Source: Robbsia sp. KACC 23696 (GTDB lineage Bacteria; Pseudomonadota; Gammaproteobacteria; Burkholderiales; Burkholderiaceae). Taken from it: DNA of 64,000 nt. Positions 7,784 to 16,659 of this stretch are shown here, in pieces. A program made the translations under genes and the position numbers. The stretch spans positions 1,088,249 to 1,152,248 of the forward strand of contig NZ_CP156626.1 of NCBI RefSeq assembly GCF_039852015.1, in the 5' to 3' direction. How positions within the stretch are numbered: the first letter of the stretch is position 1; each line of letters starts with the position of its first letter. A model generated the notes under the pieces. It saw only the letters and a list, made by a program, of their open reading frames with translations. It was not told the DNA's origin and ran no database searches.

Positions 7784-9325
7784 TCAACCGTTCAGTGACC
7801 AGGTGACGTCCGCATCGATCGGCACGACCGGGCGGGGAAGATGACGCCAATCGAAGCGCGTCAGGATGGGCGAGGTCAAGCCCGGTACATCCACTTCGAT
7901 CACTTGCTCGTGCTTGAAAAACTCGTCGAAGCCGCCACGGAAATGACCGCGCGATTTAAGCACCACCGCTTGTGCCTTGCCAATATCGAGACCCAGATGC
8001 TCGAGGAACATCGGGTCCGCGCATTGGGTGCGATTGCTGATGATCACAACGGTAATGCCGGCGATTTGCAGTGCCGCCGTTTTCCCCAAGCGGATGCGCG
8101 TGTTTTTAAAGATGCCGCGCCGCCCTGTCACGGCACCATTGGACAGCGCGAGCACGGTGGCTTCGGCGACCAGCGGTTCGACGAAAGCGTGCGGCGCTTC
8201 TCCTTCCACCGGACGATTGAAATGGGCGGTGATCGTCGCGCCCACGCCTGCCGCATGGGCATCGGCGGCGAGCGCAGGGTCATTAATGATGCCGACGATG
8301 ACATTGTCCAGTTTCGCGTCGAGGAAGGCGCGCAGGATCCACATCGTCTTGCCGCTGCCACCGCCGCCCGGATTATCGGCGACGTCGGCAAAAACCAGGG
8401 GAACGGGACTCTCCCGGGCGAGACGGACCGATTCATCCAGCGAGGTCAGCGTTGCGACAAAGCGGTCGCGCCTGGCCCATGCCGCTTCGGCCAATTCATC
8501 GGCCAGGGCATCGACCTTGTGTTTGTCGTCGCCGGTGACGACGACATGCATGCCTTGATACGGTACGTCGCCTTGCGAAAAGCCCGACATCACCGAGACA
8601 TTCCAGATCGCCGGGCCGATCTCCGCCTGACGTCGTTGTCCCAGATCGATCACCTCGGCATAGGGACCCTGGGCGGTCAGCAAGGTCACGGAAGGACCGA
8701 TGATCGGCAAACGACGCGAGGCCAATACCGTCTTCTCGCCCGCCAGCAAGCGGCGCAGCAATTGGGCTGATTCGGCGCCGCGTTCGCGCATATCCAGATG
8801 GGGATTCGTGCGATAGCCGACAAAGGCGTCGCAGCAACGGACCATATCGTCGGAGACGTTTGCGTGCAGGTCATACGAGCAGACGAGCGGGATGTCCGCG
8901 CCCAGTTCCTCGCGCACCATCCGTTGGATCGTGCCTTCCGGGTCGAGATCCACGGTCGTGATACCGGCACCGTGCATCACGCAGTACACGCCGTCGACCT
9001 GACCGCGCAACGCGCGCAAACTGCTGCGCCAGATCTCGCAGAGTTCCTGAAAGAAGGCATATTCGACGACGCCATTGGGTTCGGCCATCGCCAGGAAAAT
9101 GGGGCGAGGCTGCCAGGCTCCGGCACTATCCATATCGCTTACGAAGCCCGGCATTTCGCCCAAGGCCAGCGGCGAATCGCTACGCGCATCGGTGACGATA
9201 TCGTCGCCCGAGAGCAGGCAGCGGAACTGCGAGCGACCGGCCACCGGCGCGAAATGATTGCATTCGATCGAGAAGCCCAGCAAAGCGATGCGGGGACCGG
9301 CGGCGCCGGAAAGGGGATCGGACAT
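7784..9325 (-). CDS. M81 family metallopeptidase-like protein (MlrC/DUF1485)
   Basis: 513 residues from the ATG at 9325, preceded by GGAGA; longer in-frame extensions upstream have no ribosome site and atypical composition. Family landmarks are GFSIECNHFAPV near the N terminus, YCVMHGAGITT, SYDLHANVSDDM (a likely metal-binding D-x-H), and FADVADNPGGGGSGKT in the C-terminal domain. MlrC was described as a late-acting peptidase in microcystin breakdown, but most members have unknown substrates. The gene lies 83 bases downstream of a Tat-exported peptide/solute-binding protein gene. A second MlrC paralogue at 47039 is also beside a paralogous transporter, suggesting imported peptides or amides as substrates. 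Confidence 0.85.
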   Translation of the reverse strand: MSDPLSGAAGPRIALLGFSIECNHFAPVAGRSQFRCLLSGDDIVTDARSDSPLALGEMPGFVSDMDSAGAWQPRPIFLAMAEPNGVVEYAFFQELCEIWRSSLRALRGQVDGVYCVMHGAGITTVDLDPEGTIQRMVREELGADIPLVCSYDLHANVSDDMVRCCDAFVGYRTNPHLDMRERGAESAQLLRRLLAGEKTVLASRRLPIIGPSVTLLTAQGPYAEVIDLGQRRQAEIGPAIWNVSVMSGFSQGDVPYQGMHVVVTGDDKHKVDALADELAEAAWARRDRFVATLTSLDESVRLARESPVPLVFADVADNPGGGGSGKTMWILRAFLDAKLDNVIVGIINDPALAADAHAAGVGATITAHFNRPVEGEAPHAFVEPLVAEATVLALSNGAVTGRRGIFKNTRIRLGKTAALQIAGITVVIISNRTQCADPMFLEHLGLDIGKAQAVVLKSRGHFRGGFDEFFKHEQVIEVDVPGLTSPILTRFDWRHLPRPVVPIDADVTWSLNG

Positions 9326-9408
9326 CGCTATCTCCAGCGTTGATGTCGTACATCGATGGGGGGCGTTGCCCGCGCGCGGCGTGCGCGCAGGCGGTCGTGC
9401 TGCGGGGC

Positions 9409-11043
9409 TCAGGCTTTGTGCAGATTGAAGAACAGCGGCATCTGCTGCGAGACGCCGGTCCACCCCTTGCGGAAGGCCGATGCGTTGTAGATCGCGCCAA
9501 GCGGGATGTAGGGCACATCCTGCCATACCTGCAACTGCAACTGTTCGCAGACCTTTTTGCGTGCTGCGTCGTCCGGCGCGTCGAACCATGCGCTACGCAG
9601 CGTTTCCAGCTTCTCGCTCGTCGGCCAGCCGAACCAACCGCTCTTGCCGTTGCCGCGCAAGGCGAGATGGCTGGCCGGATCGAAGTTGTTCATACCGTTG
9701 ATGGTGGTGAAATGCAGGTTCCAGCCGCCGTTCGCGGGTGGATTCTGATTGGCGCGGCGTTGCATCAACGTCCCCCAGTCCATCGTCTGCACGTCGACAT
9801 TCATCCCGAGCTTTTTCAGCAGGTCGGCGGCCACCATTGCCGGCATATGGCTGGGCGCATAGTCGGCCGGATCGAGCAGCACAACTTTTTCGCCCTTGTA
9901 GCCGGCATCCTTGATTGCCTGTTTCGCTTTTGCGAGATTGGCAGGCGAGGGGCCTTTCATCACGTCGAGGCCAGCCGATGTGGCCATCGGCGAGCCCGGG
10001 CTGAATACGCCGACGCCGGTGTCCCAATACGCCTTGTTGTCCTCGCCCATCAGCGCCGACATGAATTCCTTCTGATCGATGACGCTGAGGATCGCGCGGC
10101 GGATGGCCGGATTGTCGAAGGGCGGATACAGCGCGTTGAAGCGCATGATCGGAATCGACGGCACTTTCAGTTTGACCAGTTGCAGATTCGGGTCCGCGGC
10201 CAACACCGGCAGAAAGTCCGAGCTGACGATTTCGATGGCGTCGATTTCGCCGGCCTGCAAGGCAGCCGTGGAGGTTGCCGCGTCGGGAATCGTCTTCCAG
10301 ATCACTTCGCTCAATTGCGCGTTCTTTGCGCCCGATGTGAACGAACTCGCGGCCGGATTCGGCACATAGGCATCGAAGCGCTCGAACACGGCGGTCGCGC
10401 CCGACACCCATTTGTCTTTCGGAAAGCGATAGGGACCGCTGCCGACGACCTCGGTGATCTGCGTATGCGAATCTGTTTTTGCCAAGCGTGCGGGCATGAT
10501 GGCGCACATGCTGGAGGCGAGCTTGCCCAACGCGTTTGGCAACAGCGAAAACGGCTTGTTCAACTTGAATACCAAGACTTGCGGATCGGTCGTGACGATC
10601 TCGGCGGTGCGCTTCAGCAATTCCTGGCCCAGCGAGTCACGCGTGCCCCAGCGGCGGATACTGGCGGCGCAATCGGCGCTGGTCACCGCCGAGCCGTCGT
10701 GGAAGGTCAGGCCCTTGCGCAAGGTCAGCGTCCAGGTCTTGCCGTCGGCGCTGGTTTTCGCATCCGCCAGCATTTGCGGTTTGACGTTGTAGTGCTCGTC
10801 GAAACCGAAGAGCGTGTCGAAAACCAGTTCCGCGTACATCTGCGTGATGTAGGCCGTGCTCCAGATCGGGTCGAGGCTTGCAAGATCCGCTTCGGGGACG
10901 TAGCGCAGTACCGGCAGCTTCGACGGTGTCGCGGCCATCGCACTGCCGGCCAACCCGGGGAAAATGAATTCCGGCAACGACATCGCGGCCGCCGCGGACG
11001 CGGCGCTTCCGGCGGTTTTCAACAGAAAAGCTCGGCGTTTCAT
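9409..11043 (-). CDS. ABC transporter substrate-binding protein, family 5 (dipeptide/oligopeptide type), Tat signal
   Basis: 544 residues from the ATG at 11043, preceded by GGGAG. The N terminus MKRRAFLLKTAGSAASAAAA is a twin-arginine-type signal with RR at residues 3-4. SBP family 5 landmarks are DPIWSTAYITQMYAELVFDT, LTLRKGLTFHDGSAVTSAD and GSGPYRFPKDKWVSG. It acts in the periplasm, delivering a peptide-like ligand to a permease. No permease or ATPase gene is adjacent. The closest relative in the window is the protein at 43074, which has a complete transporter, so it may share that membrane complex. It probably forms an operon with the M81 gene downstream. Confidence 0.88.
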   Translation of the reverse strand: MKRRAFLLKTAGSAASAAAAMSLPEFIFPGLAGSAMAATPSKLPVLRYVPEADLASLDPIWSTAYITQMYAELVFDTLFGFDEHYNVKPQMLADAKTSADGKTWTLTLRKGLTFHDGSAVTSADCAASIRRWGTRDSLGQELLKRTAEIVTTDPQVLVFKLNKPFSLLPNALGKLASSMCAIMPARLAKTDSHTQITEVVGSGPYRFPKDKWVSGATAVFERFDAYVPNPAASSFTSGAKNAQLSEVIWKTIPDAATSTAALQAGEIDAIEIVSSDFLPVLAADPNLQLVKLKVPSIPIMRFNALYPPFDNPAIRRAILSVIDQKEFMSALMGEDNKAYWDTGVGVFSPGSPMATSAGLDVMKGPSPANLAKAKQAIKDAGYKGEKVVLLDPADYAPSHMPAMVAADLLKKLGMNVDVQTMDWGTLMQRRANQNPPANGGWNLHFTTINGMNNFDPASHLALRGNGKSGWFGWPTSEKLETLRSAWFDAPDDAARKKVCEQLQLQVWQDVPYIPLGAIYNASAFRKGWTGVSQQMPLFFNLHKA

Positions 11044-11130
11044 CAAGACTCCCGGTAAGGTGGATCAGGCTGCCGACCCCGCTCGGCGACGCGCATGGCG
11101 CCGCCCACAGGCAAGCCCTTTGGTTGGATT

Positions 11131-12138
11131 CTAGGAGCCCGCATTTTTGTCGTCGTATGCTTTTTCTTGAGCAGGCTTTAACGTTTTATTAAGGGTTGTG
11201 CGTGGTTTGGCTGCTGCGTCGGCGGGGGGAACGGTTTTGACGCCCAAGCCGCAGTCGTTCAGCGTTTCGCGCAGGACCTGCGCGAACGCCGTTGCGGCAC
11301 GCGAGAGCGGATCGCTGCGCAGGTGCACGAGGCGCGCGACGAAAGAGGGCGCATCCATCAACGGCCGGACGGCGAACTCGCCGGCGCTCCGGCTGTGTAT
11401 CGAAAACTCATCCACCAGCGCGATGCCGACGCCCGCCTGCACCATCGAACAAGCATGCTGGGGCGATGCGACGTCGATCGCGACATCCAGCGGCACGCCC
11501 GCTTCCCGGTAGCGCTCGCCGATCAGCCGGCCCAGCGGCATATGGGCGGAATACGCGATCAGCGGGTGCGGCTGCAGATCGGCCAGCGTCAACATGCCGC
11601 GGCGCGTCAGCGGATGATCGGACGGGCAGATGCATACCAACCGTGCCTCGCCGACGGCCTCGTAGCTCAGGTTCGGGTGGTCTTCGCCGGTGATCTGCAG
11701 CGCCAGATCGGTTTCCTTTGCCAGCAAGGCTTGCGTAAGCTCATTGCGTGTCATCTGACGGAACGTCACCTTGACGTCCGGGGTGTGGGCCCGAAAGCGG
11801 GCAATTGCCTTCGGCACCAGGAATTGTCCGACGCTGGCCCCGCAAGCGATCCGGACATGCCCCGCCGGCCGTGAGGCGAGTTCCGCCGCGACCTCGTTGA
11901 CGCGTTGAATCCCGGCGTAGGCGCGTTCGATTTCCGCGAATAAGGTGTGCGCTTCCGGCGTTGGGTAAAGGCGCCCGCGGATCCGCTCGAACAGATCGAA
12001 ACCGAGCCGTTGCTCCGTGTAAGAGAGCAAACGGCTCACGGCCGGTTGCGAGACGCACAGTAATTTTGATGCGGCGCTGATCGATCCGGTCGAGATGACG
12101 GCACGGAACACTTCGATTTGTTTGAAGCTGAGAGCCAT
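11131..12138 (-). CDS. LysR family transcriptional regulator
   Basis: 335 residues. The N-terminal winged helix-turn-helix covers about residues 5-64: IEVFRAVISTGSISAASKLL, then SQPAVSRLLSYTEQRLGFDL. An effector-binding domain follows. The C-terminal tail is longer than usual and lysine-rich. The gene is divergent from the FAD-linked oxidase at 12291 and lies just upstream of the binding-protein gene at 11043 on the same strand, so it could control either. A LysR-box-like dyad occurs at 12193-12209. Confidence 0.9.
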   Translation of the reverse strand: MALSFKQIEVFRAVISTGSISAASKLLCVSQPAVSRLLSYTEQRLGFDLFERIRGRLYPTPEAHTLFAEIERAYAGIQRVNEVAAELASRPAGHVRIACGASVGQFLVPKAIARFRAHTPDVKVTFRQMTRNELTQALLAKETDLALQITGEDHPNLSYEAVGEARLVCICPSDHPLTRRGMLTLADLQPHPLIAYSAHMPLGRLIGERYREAGVPLDVAIDVASPQHACSMVQAGVGIALVDEFSIHSRSAGEFAVRPLMDAPSFVARLVHLRSDPLSRAATAFAQVLRETLNDCGLGVKTVPPADAAAKPRTTLNKTLKPAQEKAYDDKNAGS

Positions 12139-12192
12139 CGGCGGGGAAGGGGCGGTCGGAGGAAGGACGCGCGGCTGTCGGAAGCGGCCGCC

Positions 12193-12209
12193 CTTAACGT
12201 TACATTAAG
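12193..12209. promoter_or_regulatory. LysR-box-like dyad in the divergent intergenic region
   Basis: CTTAA-N7-TTAAG is a perfect interrupted palindrome containing the T-N11-A core of LysR-type sites. It lies between lysR (start 12138) and the oxidase gene (start 12291), where a dual regulator would bind. Confidence 0.4.
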
Positions 12210-12290
12210 ACGCGGCGATAAAAAAATAATCGATGTCTCAAAAGTGGCTGTCTACACTGCCGGCATCGATAACGCGACGCGGTATGACGT

Positions 12291-13697
12291 ATGCACAGCA
12301 ATTTGATCGGAAGGCTGCGTGGTGCGGTAGGCGATGCGGGTCTGATCCTCGATGCGCCGGGGCAGGCCACGTATTTGACGGACTGGCCGCGGAAATGGTC
12401 GGGAACGACACCGGTTGTCGTCCGGCCGGCGTCGACCGACGAAGTGGCGGCCGTGATGCGCATCTGTCACGAAACGCGCACGCCGGTGGTGCCGCAGGGC
12501 GGGAATACCGGGATGACGGGCGCCGGGATTCCGGACAAGCAGGGCGGTCAGATCGTCTTGAGCTTGAACCGGATGAACCGCATCCTCGACGTGGATGTCG
12601 TCAGCAACACGATGACGGTGGAAGCGGGCGTCATCCTGCAGCAGGTGCAGCAGGCGGCCGCCGATGCCGACCGTTTCTTTCCGCTGAGCCTTGGCGCCGA
12701 AGGCAGTTGCACGATTGGCGGAAACCTGGCGACCAATGCCGGCGGTATCGCCGTTTTACGCTATGGCAATACGCGCGATTTGACGCTCGGCGTCGAGGTG
12801 GTGCTTCCCGATGGCCGGGTCTGGGATGGCTTGCGCGCCTTACGCAAAGATAACAGCGGCTATGATCTGCGCGACCTGTTTATCGGTTCCGAAGGCACGC
12901 TGGGCATCATCACGCGCGCCGTCGTGAAATTGTTTCCGGCACAACATGGGCGGGCGACGGCATGGGTCGGCGTGCCGAGCCACGGGGATGCGGTGCAGCT
13001 GCTGTCGATGATGCAATCGATCTGCGGCGAGCGCATCATCGCGTTCGAGATGATGTCCGAATTCGGTTTGTCCGTCATTCTGCGACATGTCGCCGATACG
13101 CAGCGCCCGCTCGGCGATGTCCATCCTTATTACGTGCTGGTCGAGATCGCCGATGCGCAGCGCGAGACGCCGCCCGTCCTGCTGGAGGAGGCCTTGGCGA
13201 AAGCGCTCGAAAGCGGCCTCGCCCACGACGCGGTGATCGCCGTGAACGACAGGCAGCGGCAAGCCATGTGGAAAATTCGCGAAGGGGTGTCGCAAGCGCA
13301 ACTGCGGGAAGGCAATCCGTTGAAGCATGACATTGCGCTGCCGATTGCGCAGATCGCGCCGTTTATCGATGCGGCGGATGCGCTCGTCGCCGCGCACTTT
13401 CCGCAGTTGCCGGTGTTGAATTTCGGTCATATCGGCGATGGCAATCTTCATTACAATGTGCTGCTGCCGCATGACCTGTGCGATGACGAACGCGAACGCC
13501 TGACGCGCGAAGTTAATCTCAAAATACATGACCTCGCGATCGCCTATCGCGGCAGCATCAGCGCCGAACATGGCGTGGGCCTATTGCGGCGCGATGAACT
13601 GCGGCGTTACAAGTCGGCCGTGGAGACGGATCTGATGCTCGCGATCAAGCGTGCACTCGACCCGGATCAACTGATGAATCCGGGCAAGGTGCTCTAG
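12291..13697 (+). CDS. FAD-linked oxidase, D-2-hydroxyacid (possibly D-2-hydroxyglutarate) dehydrogenase
   Basis: 468 residues. The N-terminal FAD_binding_4 (PCMH) domain carries VPQGGNTGMTGAGIP and LGAEGSCTIGGNLATNAGG. The C-terminal FAD-oxidase_C domain carries PVLNFGHIGDGNLHYNVL, a metal-binding His motif, and AEHGVGLLRRDEL. This is the GlcD/D2HGDH/D-lactate dehydrogenase family, feeding electrons to a quinone or flavoprotein acceptor. D-2-hydroxyglutarate made by the DUF1338 enzyme at the window start needs such an enzyme, so that substrate is plausible, but the genes are about 11 kb apart. It is divergent from a LysR regulator with a candidate operator between them. Confidence 0.85.
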   Translation: MHSNLIGRLRGAVGDAGLILDAPGQATYLTDWPRKWSGTTPVVVRPASTDEVAAVMRICHETRTPVVPQGGNTGMTGAGIPDKQGGQIVLSLNRMNRILDVDVVSNTMTVEAGVILQQVQQAAADADRFFPLSLGAEGSCTIGGNLATNAGGIAVLRYGNTRDLTLGVEVVLPDGRVWDGLRALRKDNSGYDLRDLFIGSEGTLGIITRAVVKLFPAQHGRATAWVGVPSHGDAVQLLSMMQSICGERIIAFEMMSEFGLSVILRHVADTQRPLGDVHPYYVLVEIADAQRETPPVLLEEALAKALESGLAHDAVIAVNDRQRQAMWKIREGVSQAQLREGNPLKHDIALPIAQIAPFIDAADALVAAHFPQLPVLNFGHIGDGNLHYNVLLPHDLCDDERERLTREVNLKIHDLAIAYRGSISAEHGVGLLRRDELRRYKSAVETDLMLAIKRALDPDQLMNPGKVL

Positions 13698-13745
13698 GCA
13701 ACGACGGGCGATCGAATGCCTGGCGTAAAGCGCGGCGCGCCGAGC

Positions 13746-13774
13746 TTGATTTGGAAATGAACGTTTCCTATAAT
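13746..13774 (+). promoter_or_regulatory. strong promoter overlapping a TetR operator; predicted leaderless tetR start
   Basis: TTGATT (13746-13751) and a perfect TATAAT (13769-13774) are separated by exactly 17 bases. The spacer contains GGAAA-N6-TTTCC (13753-13768), the same half-sites and spacing as the larger palindrome at 14412-14439. The expected transcription start falls on or next to the ATG at 13781. Confidence 0.6.
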
Positions 13775-13780
13775 GCTGCC

Positions 13781-14401
13781 ATGAAATACGAAAAACATCC
13801 TGCCGCTGAGGCACGTGGCCCAGGCCGCCCGCGTGAATTCGAGATGAGTGCCGTCGTCGATGGCGCGATCCGGATTTTTCGCGAGCGGGGCTATCACGCG
13901 ACCTCGGTAGGGGATTTGAGCGCCGCTACGGGACTGACCGCAGGGAGTTTGTACAAGGCTTTCGGGGATAAGCGGGGCGTCTTTATTGCAGCGTTCGATC
14001 GCTACGTCGAGATGCGGCATGCCAAGATCCAGGCGGGGCTCGGTGCGGAATCGACGGGGCGAGACCGGATCCGTGCGGTCCTCCAGGTCTACGCGGACGT
14101 ATCGTTCGGTACCGAGGGGCGTCAGGGATGCCTCGTGTTGTCGTGTGCGATGACGCTGGCCAGCTTCGATGAGGAAGTAGCCCAAAAAATCGCAGCGTCG
14201 ATGCGGCGCACCGAGGATCTGCTGCGACGTCTGGTGCGGGAAGGACAGAAGGACGGATCCATTGCGCAGGATGTGAAGGCAGACGCCAGTGCACGTGCGC
14301 TTTTGGCGATGTTGCAAGGGTTTCGGGCAATTGGAAAGTTTGGCCAATCGCGCGACGAGATGCGTGCGGTCGTCGACGAAACACTGCGGCTGCTGCGCTG
14401 A
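13781..14401 (+). CDS. TetR/AcrR family transcriptional regulator, probably leaderless
   Basis: 206 residues from the ATG at 13781. In-frame starts at 13751 (TTG) and 13757 (ATG) lie inside the promoter and are rejected. The helix-turn-helix is at about residues 27-70: AIRIFRERGYHATSVGDLSA, then GLTAGSLYKAFGDKRGVF. No ribosome site precedes 13781, and a TTGATT-17-TATAAT promoter places the mRNA start at this ATG. Two copies of GGAAA-N6-TTTCC, one in its own promoter and one in front of the next gene, indicate autoregulation and control of the downstream hydrolase. Confidence 0.88.
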   Translation: MKYEKHPAAEARGPGRPREFEMSAVVDGAIRIFRERGYHATSVGDLSAATGLTAGSLYKAFGDKRGVFIAAFDRYVEMRHAKIQAGLGAESTGRDRIRAVLQVYADVSFGTEGRQGCLVLSCAMTLASFDEEVAQKIAASMRRTEDLLRRLVREGQKDGSIAQDVKADASARALLAMLQGFRAIGKFGQSRDEMRAVVDETLRLLR

Positions 14402-14411
14402 TTTTTTTACC

Positions 14412-14439
14412 TAATTTGGAAATTAAAATTTCCAAATTA
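14412..14439. promoter_or_regulatory. 28-bp perfect palindrome, TetR operator upstream of hydrolase
   Basis: TAATTTGGAAATT and AATTTCCAAATTA are exact reverse complements separated by AA. The core GGAAA-N6-TTTCC repeats the site in the tetR promoter. The palindrome lies between tetR (stop 14401) and the hydrolase (14489). Confidence 0.75.
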
Positions 14440-14488
14440 AACGTCTTCCGCGTTTTCGCTTCGGGAGGCGTCCCAGAAAGGAGAGGGT

Positions 14489-15412
14489 ATGCATTCGATT
14501 TCGATTGGTGGTCTTGCGAACGCTACGGCGCCAGCGTCGCGCCCGGATCCCGCGCTCGCTGGTTTCGTTCATCGTTTTGAGACGGTGAATGGTGTGCGAT
14601 TGCATTACGTGGAGGGCGGCAAACGCGATGGTGACGCGTTGGTGCTGCTCGCCGGATTTCCTGAGAGCTGGTACGCGTGGCGGAAAGTGATGCCGCTGCT
14701 CGCGGCGCATTATCGCGTGATCGCGCCCGACCTTCCGGGCCAGGGCGATTCGGATTGCCCGATGGATGGCTATGACACCACCTCTCTGGCGACGACGATT
14801 CACGGCTTGCTCGGCCAACTGGAGGTGAAGCGCTACCATCTCGCGGCGCACGACGTCGGGGCGTGGGTCGCGTATCCGTACGCGGCGATGCATGGCGATG
14901 AAGTGCAGCGCCTCGTCGTGATGGATGCCGGCATCCCTGGCGTGACCTTGCCCGATATGCTGCCGACGGCGCCGGATCGGGCGTGGCGCACGTGGCATTT
15001 CTCGTTTCATGTCGTGCCGGATTTGCCTGAGTTGCTGATCGGCGGCAAGGAGCGCGTCTACCTCGATTGGTTCTTGCGGCGCAAGGCGGCCAATCCGGCA
15101 TGCTTCTCCGAGGCCGATGTCGATGAGTACCTCCGTACGTTCACGCGCATGGGCGCGCTGCGGGCGGGGCTGGGTTACTACCGTGCCGCCGGGGAGTCTG
15201 CGCGTCAGAACCGGGCGTTTGTCGCAAAGGGCAAGTTGCGCATGCCGTTGCTGGCGTTGAGCGCCGACCAAGGATCGATTCCGGACATGGCCGGCCCGCT
15301 TCGTGCATTTGCCGAAAACGTGCAGGGCGAAACGATTTCGCACTGCGGGCACTTTTTGCCGGAAGAGCAACCTGAGGCCGTGGCCGCGGTGATGCGCCGA
15401 TTCTTGGGCTGA
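14489..15412 (+). CDS. alpha/beta hydrolase, epoxide hydrolase / haloalkane dehalogenase-like
   Basis: 307 residues with a good ribosome site (AAGGAGAGGG). Motifs are the oxyanion block LLAGFPESWYAW, the nucleophile elbow AAHDVGAWVAY, where Asp replaces Ser as in epoxide hydrolases and dehalogenases, and the catalytic His in SHCGHFLPEEQP. About 20 residues ahead of the fold (GLANATAPASRP) look disordered. Regulation by the preceding TetR protein through the 28-bp palindrome is very likely, so it is probably induced by a small toxic molecule that it hydrolyses. The true substrate is unknown. Confidence 0.85.
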   Translation: MHSISIGGLANATAPASRPDPALAGFVHRFETVNGVRLHYVEGGKRDGDALVLLAGFPESWYAWRKVMPLLAAHYRVIAPDLPGQGDSDCPMDGYDTTSLATTIHGLLGQLEVKRYHLAAHDVGAWVAYPYAAMHGDEVQRLVVMDAGIPGVTLPDMLPTAPDRAWRTWHFSFHVVPDLPELLIGGKERVYLDWFLRRKAANPACFSEADVDEYLRTFTRMGALRAGLGYYRAAGESARQNRAFVAKGKLRMPLLALSADQGSIPDMAGPLRAFAENVQGETISHCGHFLPEEQPEAVAAVMRRFLG

Positions 15413-15534
15413 GGCGAGGTAAGGTGGTCGGTGTGCGGCGCGTATTACAATCCGGGCTGACCGCGCGTCTTGGCCGACGCCTCGGCGGGATCGTTTCTGG
15501 GGCGCGGTTTATTTCCCTCCTTTAAGGAAAAGCC

Positions 15535-15963
15535 ATGTCGCGCGTCTTGTCACGAAGCATCTCTTTGCGTCTCATGCTGCTGAGCCTGCCGTTGGTCGCG
15601 GGCGCCTTCGTATCCCCATTCGCATCGGCTCAGAGTTGCCCGGCTGACGACGAGACCACGATGTGTATGAACCAGCGCTTGTCGAGGGAGTTCGCGGCGG
15701 CGGATAAGAAGCTGAATCTCAGCTACCAAAAGCTCATGAAGCAGCTTGCGGGACCGAAAAGCGATGACGCCGATTACCCAGCCGTGCGGGCTTCGTTAAT
15801 TGACGCGCAGCGTAATTGGGTGGCGTTTCGCGATAGCGATTGCAAGGGGCAGTACATGTTGAATATCGGAGGGACGCTTCGAGACGCGGTGTATCTGACT
15901 TGCAAGATCGATCGGACGAATGTCCGCATCAAACAGCTGGATAGGTGGACGCAGGGCGATTAG
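15535..15963 (+). CDS. secreted LprI-like lysozyme-inhibitor family protein (DUF1311)
   Basis: 142 residues, with AAGGAAAAGCC before the ATG. Residues 1-32 are a signal peptide (LRLMLLSLPLVAGAFVSPFASA). The mature part has the DUF1311 pattern: CPADDETTMCMNQRLSREF, a helix with LNLSYQKLMKQL, then QRNWVAFRDSDC and YLTCKIDRTNVRIKQL, with four or more cysteines suited to periplasmic disulfides. LprI of Mycobacterium inhibits lysozyme; many proteobacterial members are uncharacterised. It is apparently monocistronic. Confidence 0.82.
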   Translation: MSRVLSRSISLRLMLLSLPLVAGAFVSPFASAQSCPADDETTMCMNQRLSREFAAADKKLNLSYQKLMKQLAGPKSDDADYPAVRASLIDAQRNWVAFRDSDCKGQYMLNIGGTLRDAVYLTCKIDRTNVRIKQLDRWTQGD

Positions 15964-16215
15964 TCGTGTCTCTTGTACGGGGCGTGTTTCAATACATCAC
16001 CGTTCCGCCTACGCGCTTTCTTCTTTTTTGACGTTGGGAGTGAGCATTGCTCCTCGCTCAACAAAGCCTGGCTAGCGCCATCTCCGACGCACGGTGCATA
16101 CCTCGCAAGCTCGGTGAATGCCTTGATATTCGCGTGCACGTCGCAGGCCTAGCCTAGGGTCTCGCAGTCGTGATGCATGACCTTGTCGTGCTCACGCTGA
16201 ACGTCGAGGAGCGTA

Positions 16216-16533
16216 ATGATGAATCAGGATCTAAAAGAGCAACTGACGCATATCCCGAAAGGCAAGTATCTGATGATCTATGGCCGCTGGGGCAATGCGA
16301 TCAATCACACGATCGAGCAGGGCGAGCTGAAGGATGTGAATTGGGATCGGGACACGGTCGAGCTGCATAGCACTGTGTACGGTAATGACTTCACCGTCGA
16401 TATGAGCAAGGCGTTCAGCATCGATGAATCGCGCAGTGGATCCGGCGCCCGGGGCTCGGCGCAATCGCCGGATTGGAAGCAGAATAGCCAGGGCGATTGG
16501 TATAAGGGCGATCGCAAGTACGAGGGGCATTGA
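16216..16533 (+). CDS. small protein of unknown function
   Basis: 105 residues, with GAGGAG 4 bases before the first ATG and 7 before a second ATG at 16219. It has no signal peptide or membrane segment. The first two thirds look like a small beta-rich domain (GKYLMIYGRWGNAINHT, DTVELHSTVYGNDFTVD). The tail (SGSGARGSAQSPDWKQNSQ) is Ser/Gly-rich and probably flexible. I do not recognise a family. It ends 36 bases before the tRNA-Leu repeat region. Confidence 0.55.
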   Translation: MMNQDLKEQLTHIPKGKYLMIYGRWGNAINHTIEQGELKDVNWDRDTVELHSTVYGNDFTVDMSKAFSIDESRSGSGARGSAQSPDWKQNSQGDWYKGDRKYEGH

Positions 16534-16599
16534 CGCATGCTGCTGCGCCGCGCGTGCCGCTCGCGCACATCAGCAATTTCGCGCTATGCCCCAGAACGA

Positions 16600-16631
16600 A
16601 AAAAGGCCTGCTCCGAAGAGCAGGCCTTTTT
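16600..16631. terminator. bidirectional intrinsic terminator (left repeat copy)
   Basis: AAAAAGGCCTGCTC and GAGCAGGCCTTTTT form a 14-bp stem with a CGAA loop and a T-run on both strands. Confidence 0.8.
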
Positions 16632-16659
16632 AAGTGAACCGGAGTTCACTGAATCCCGT

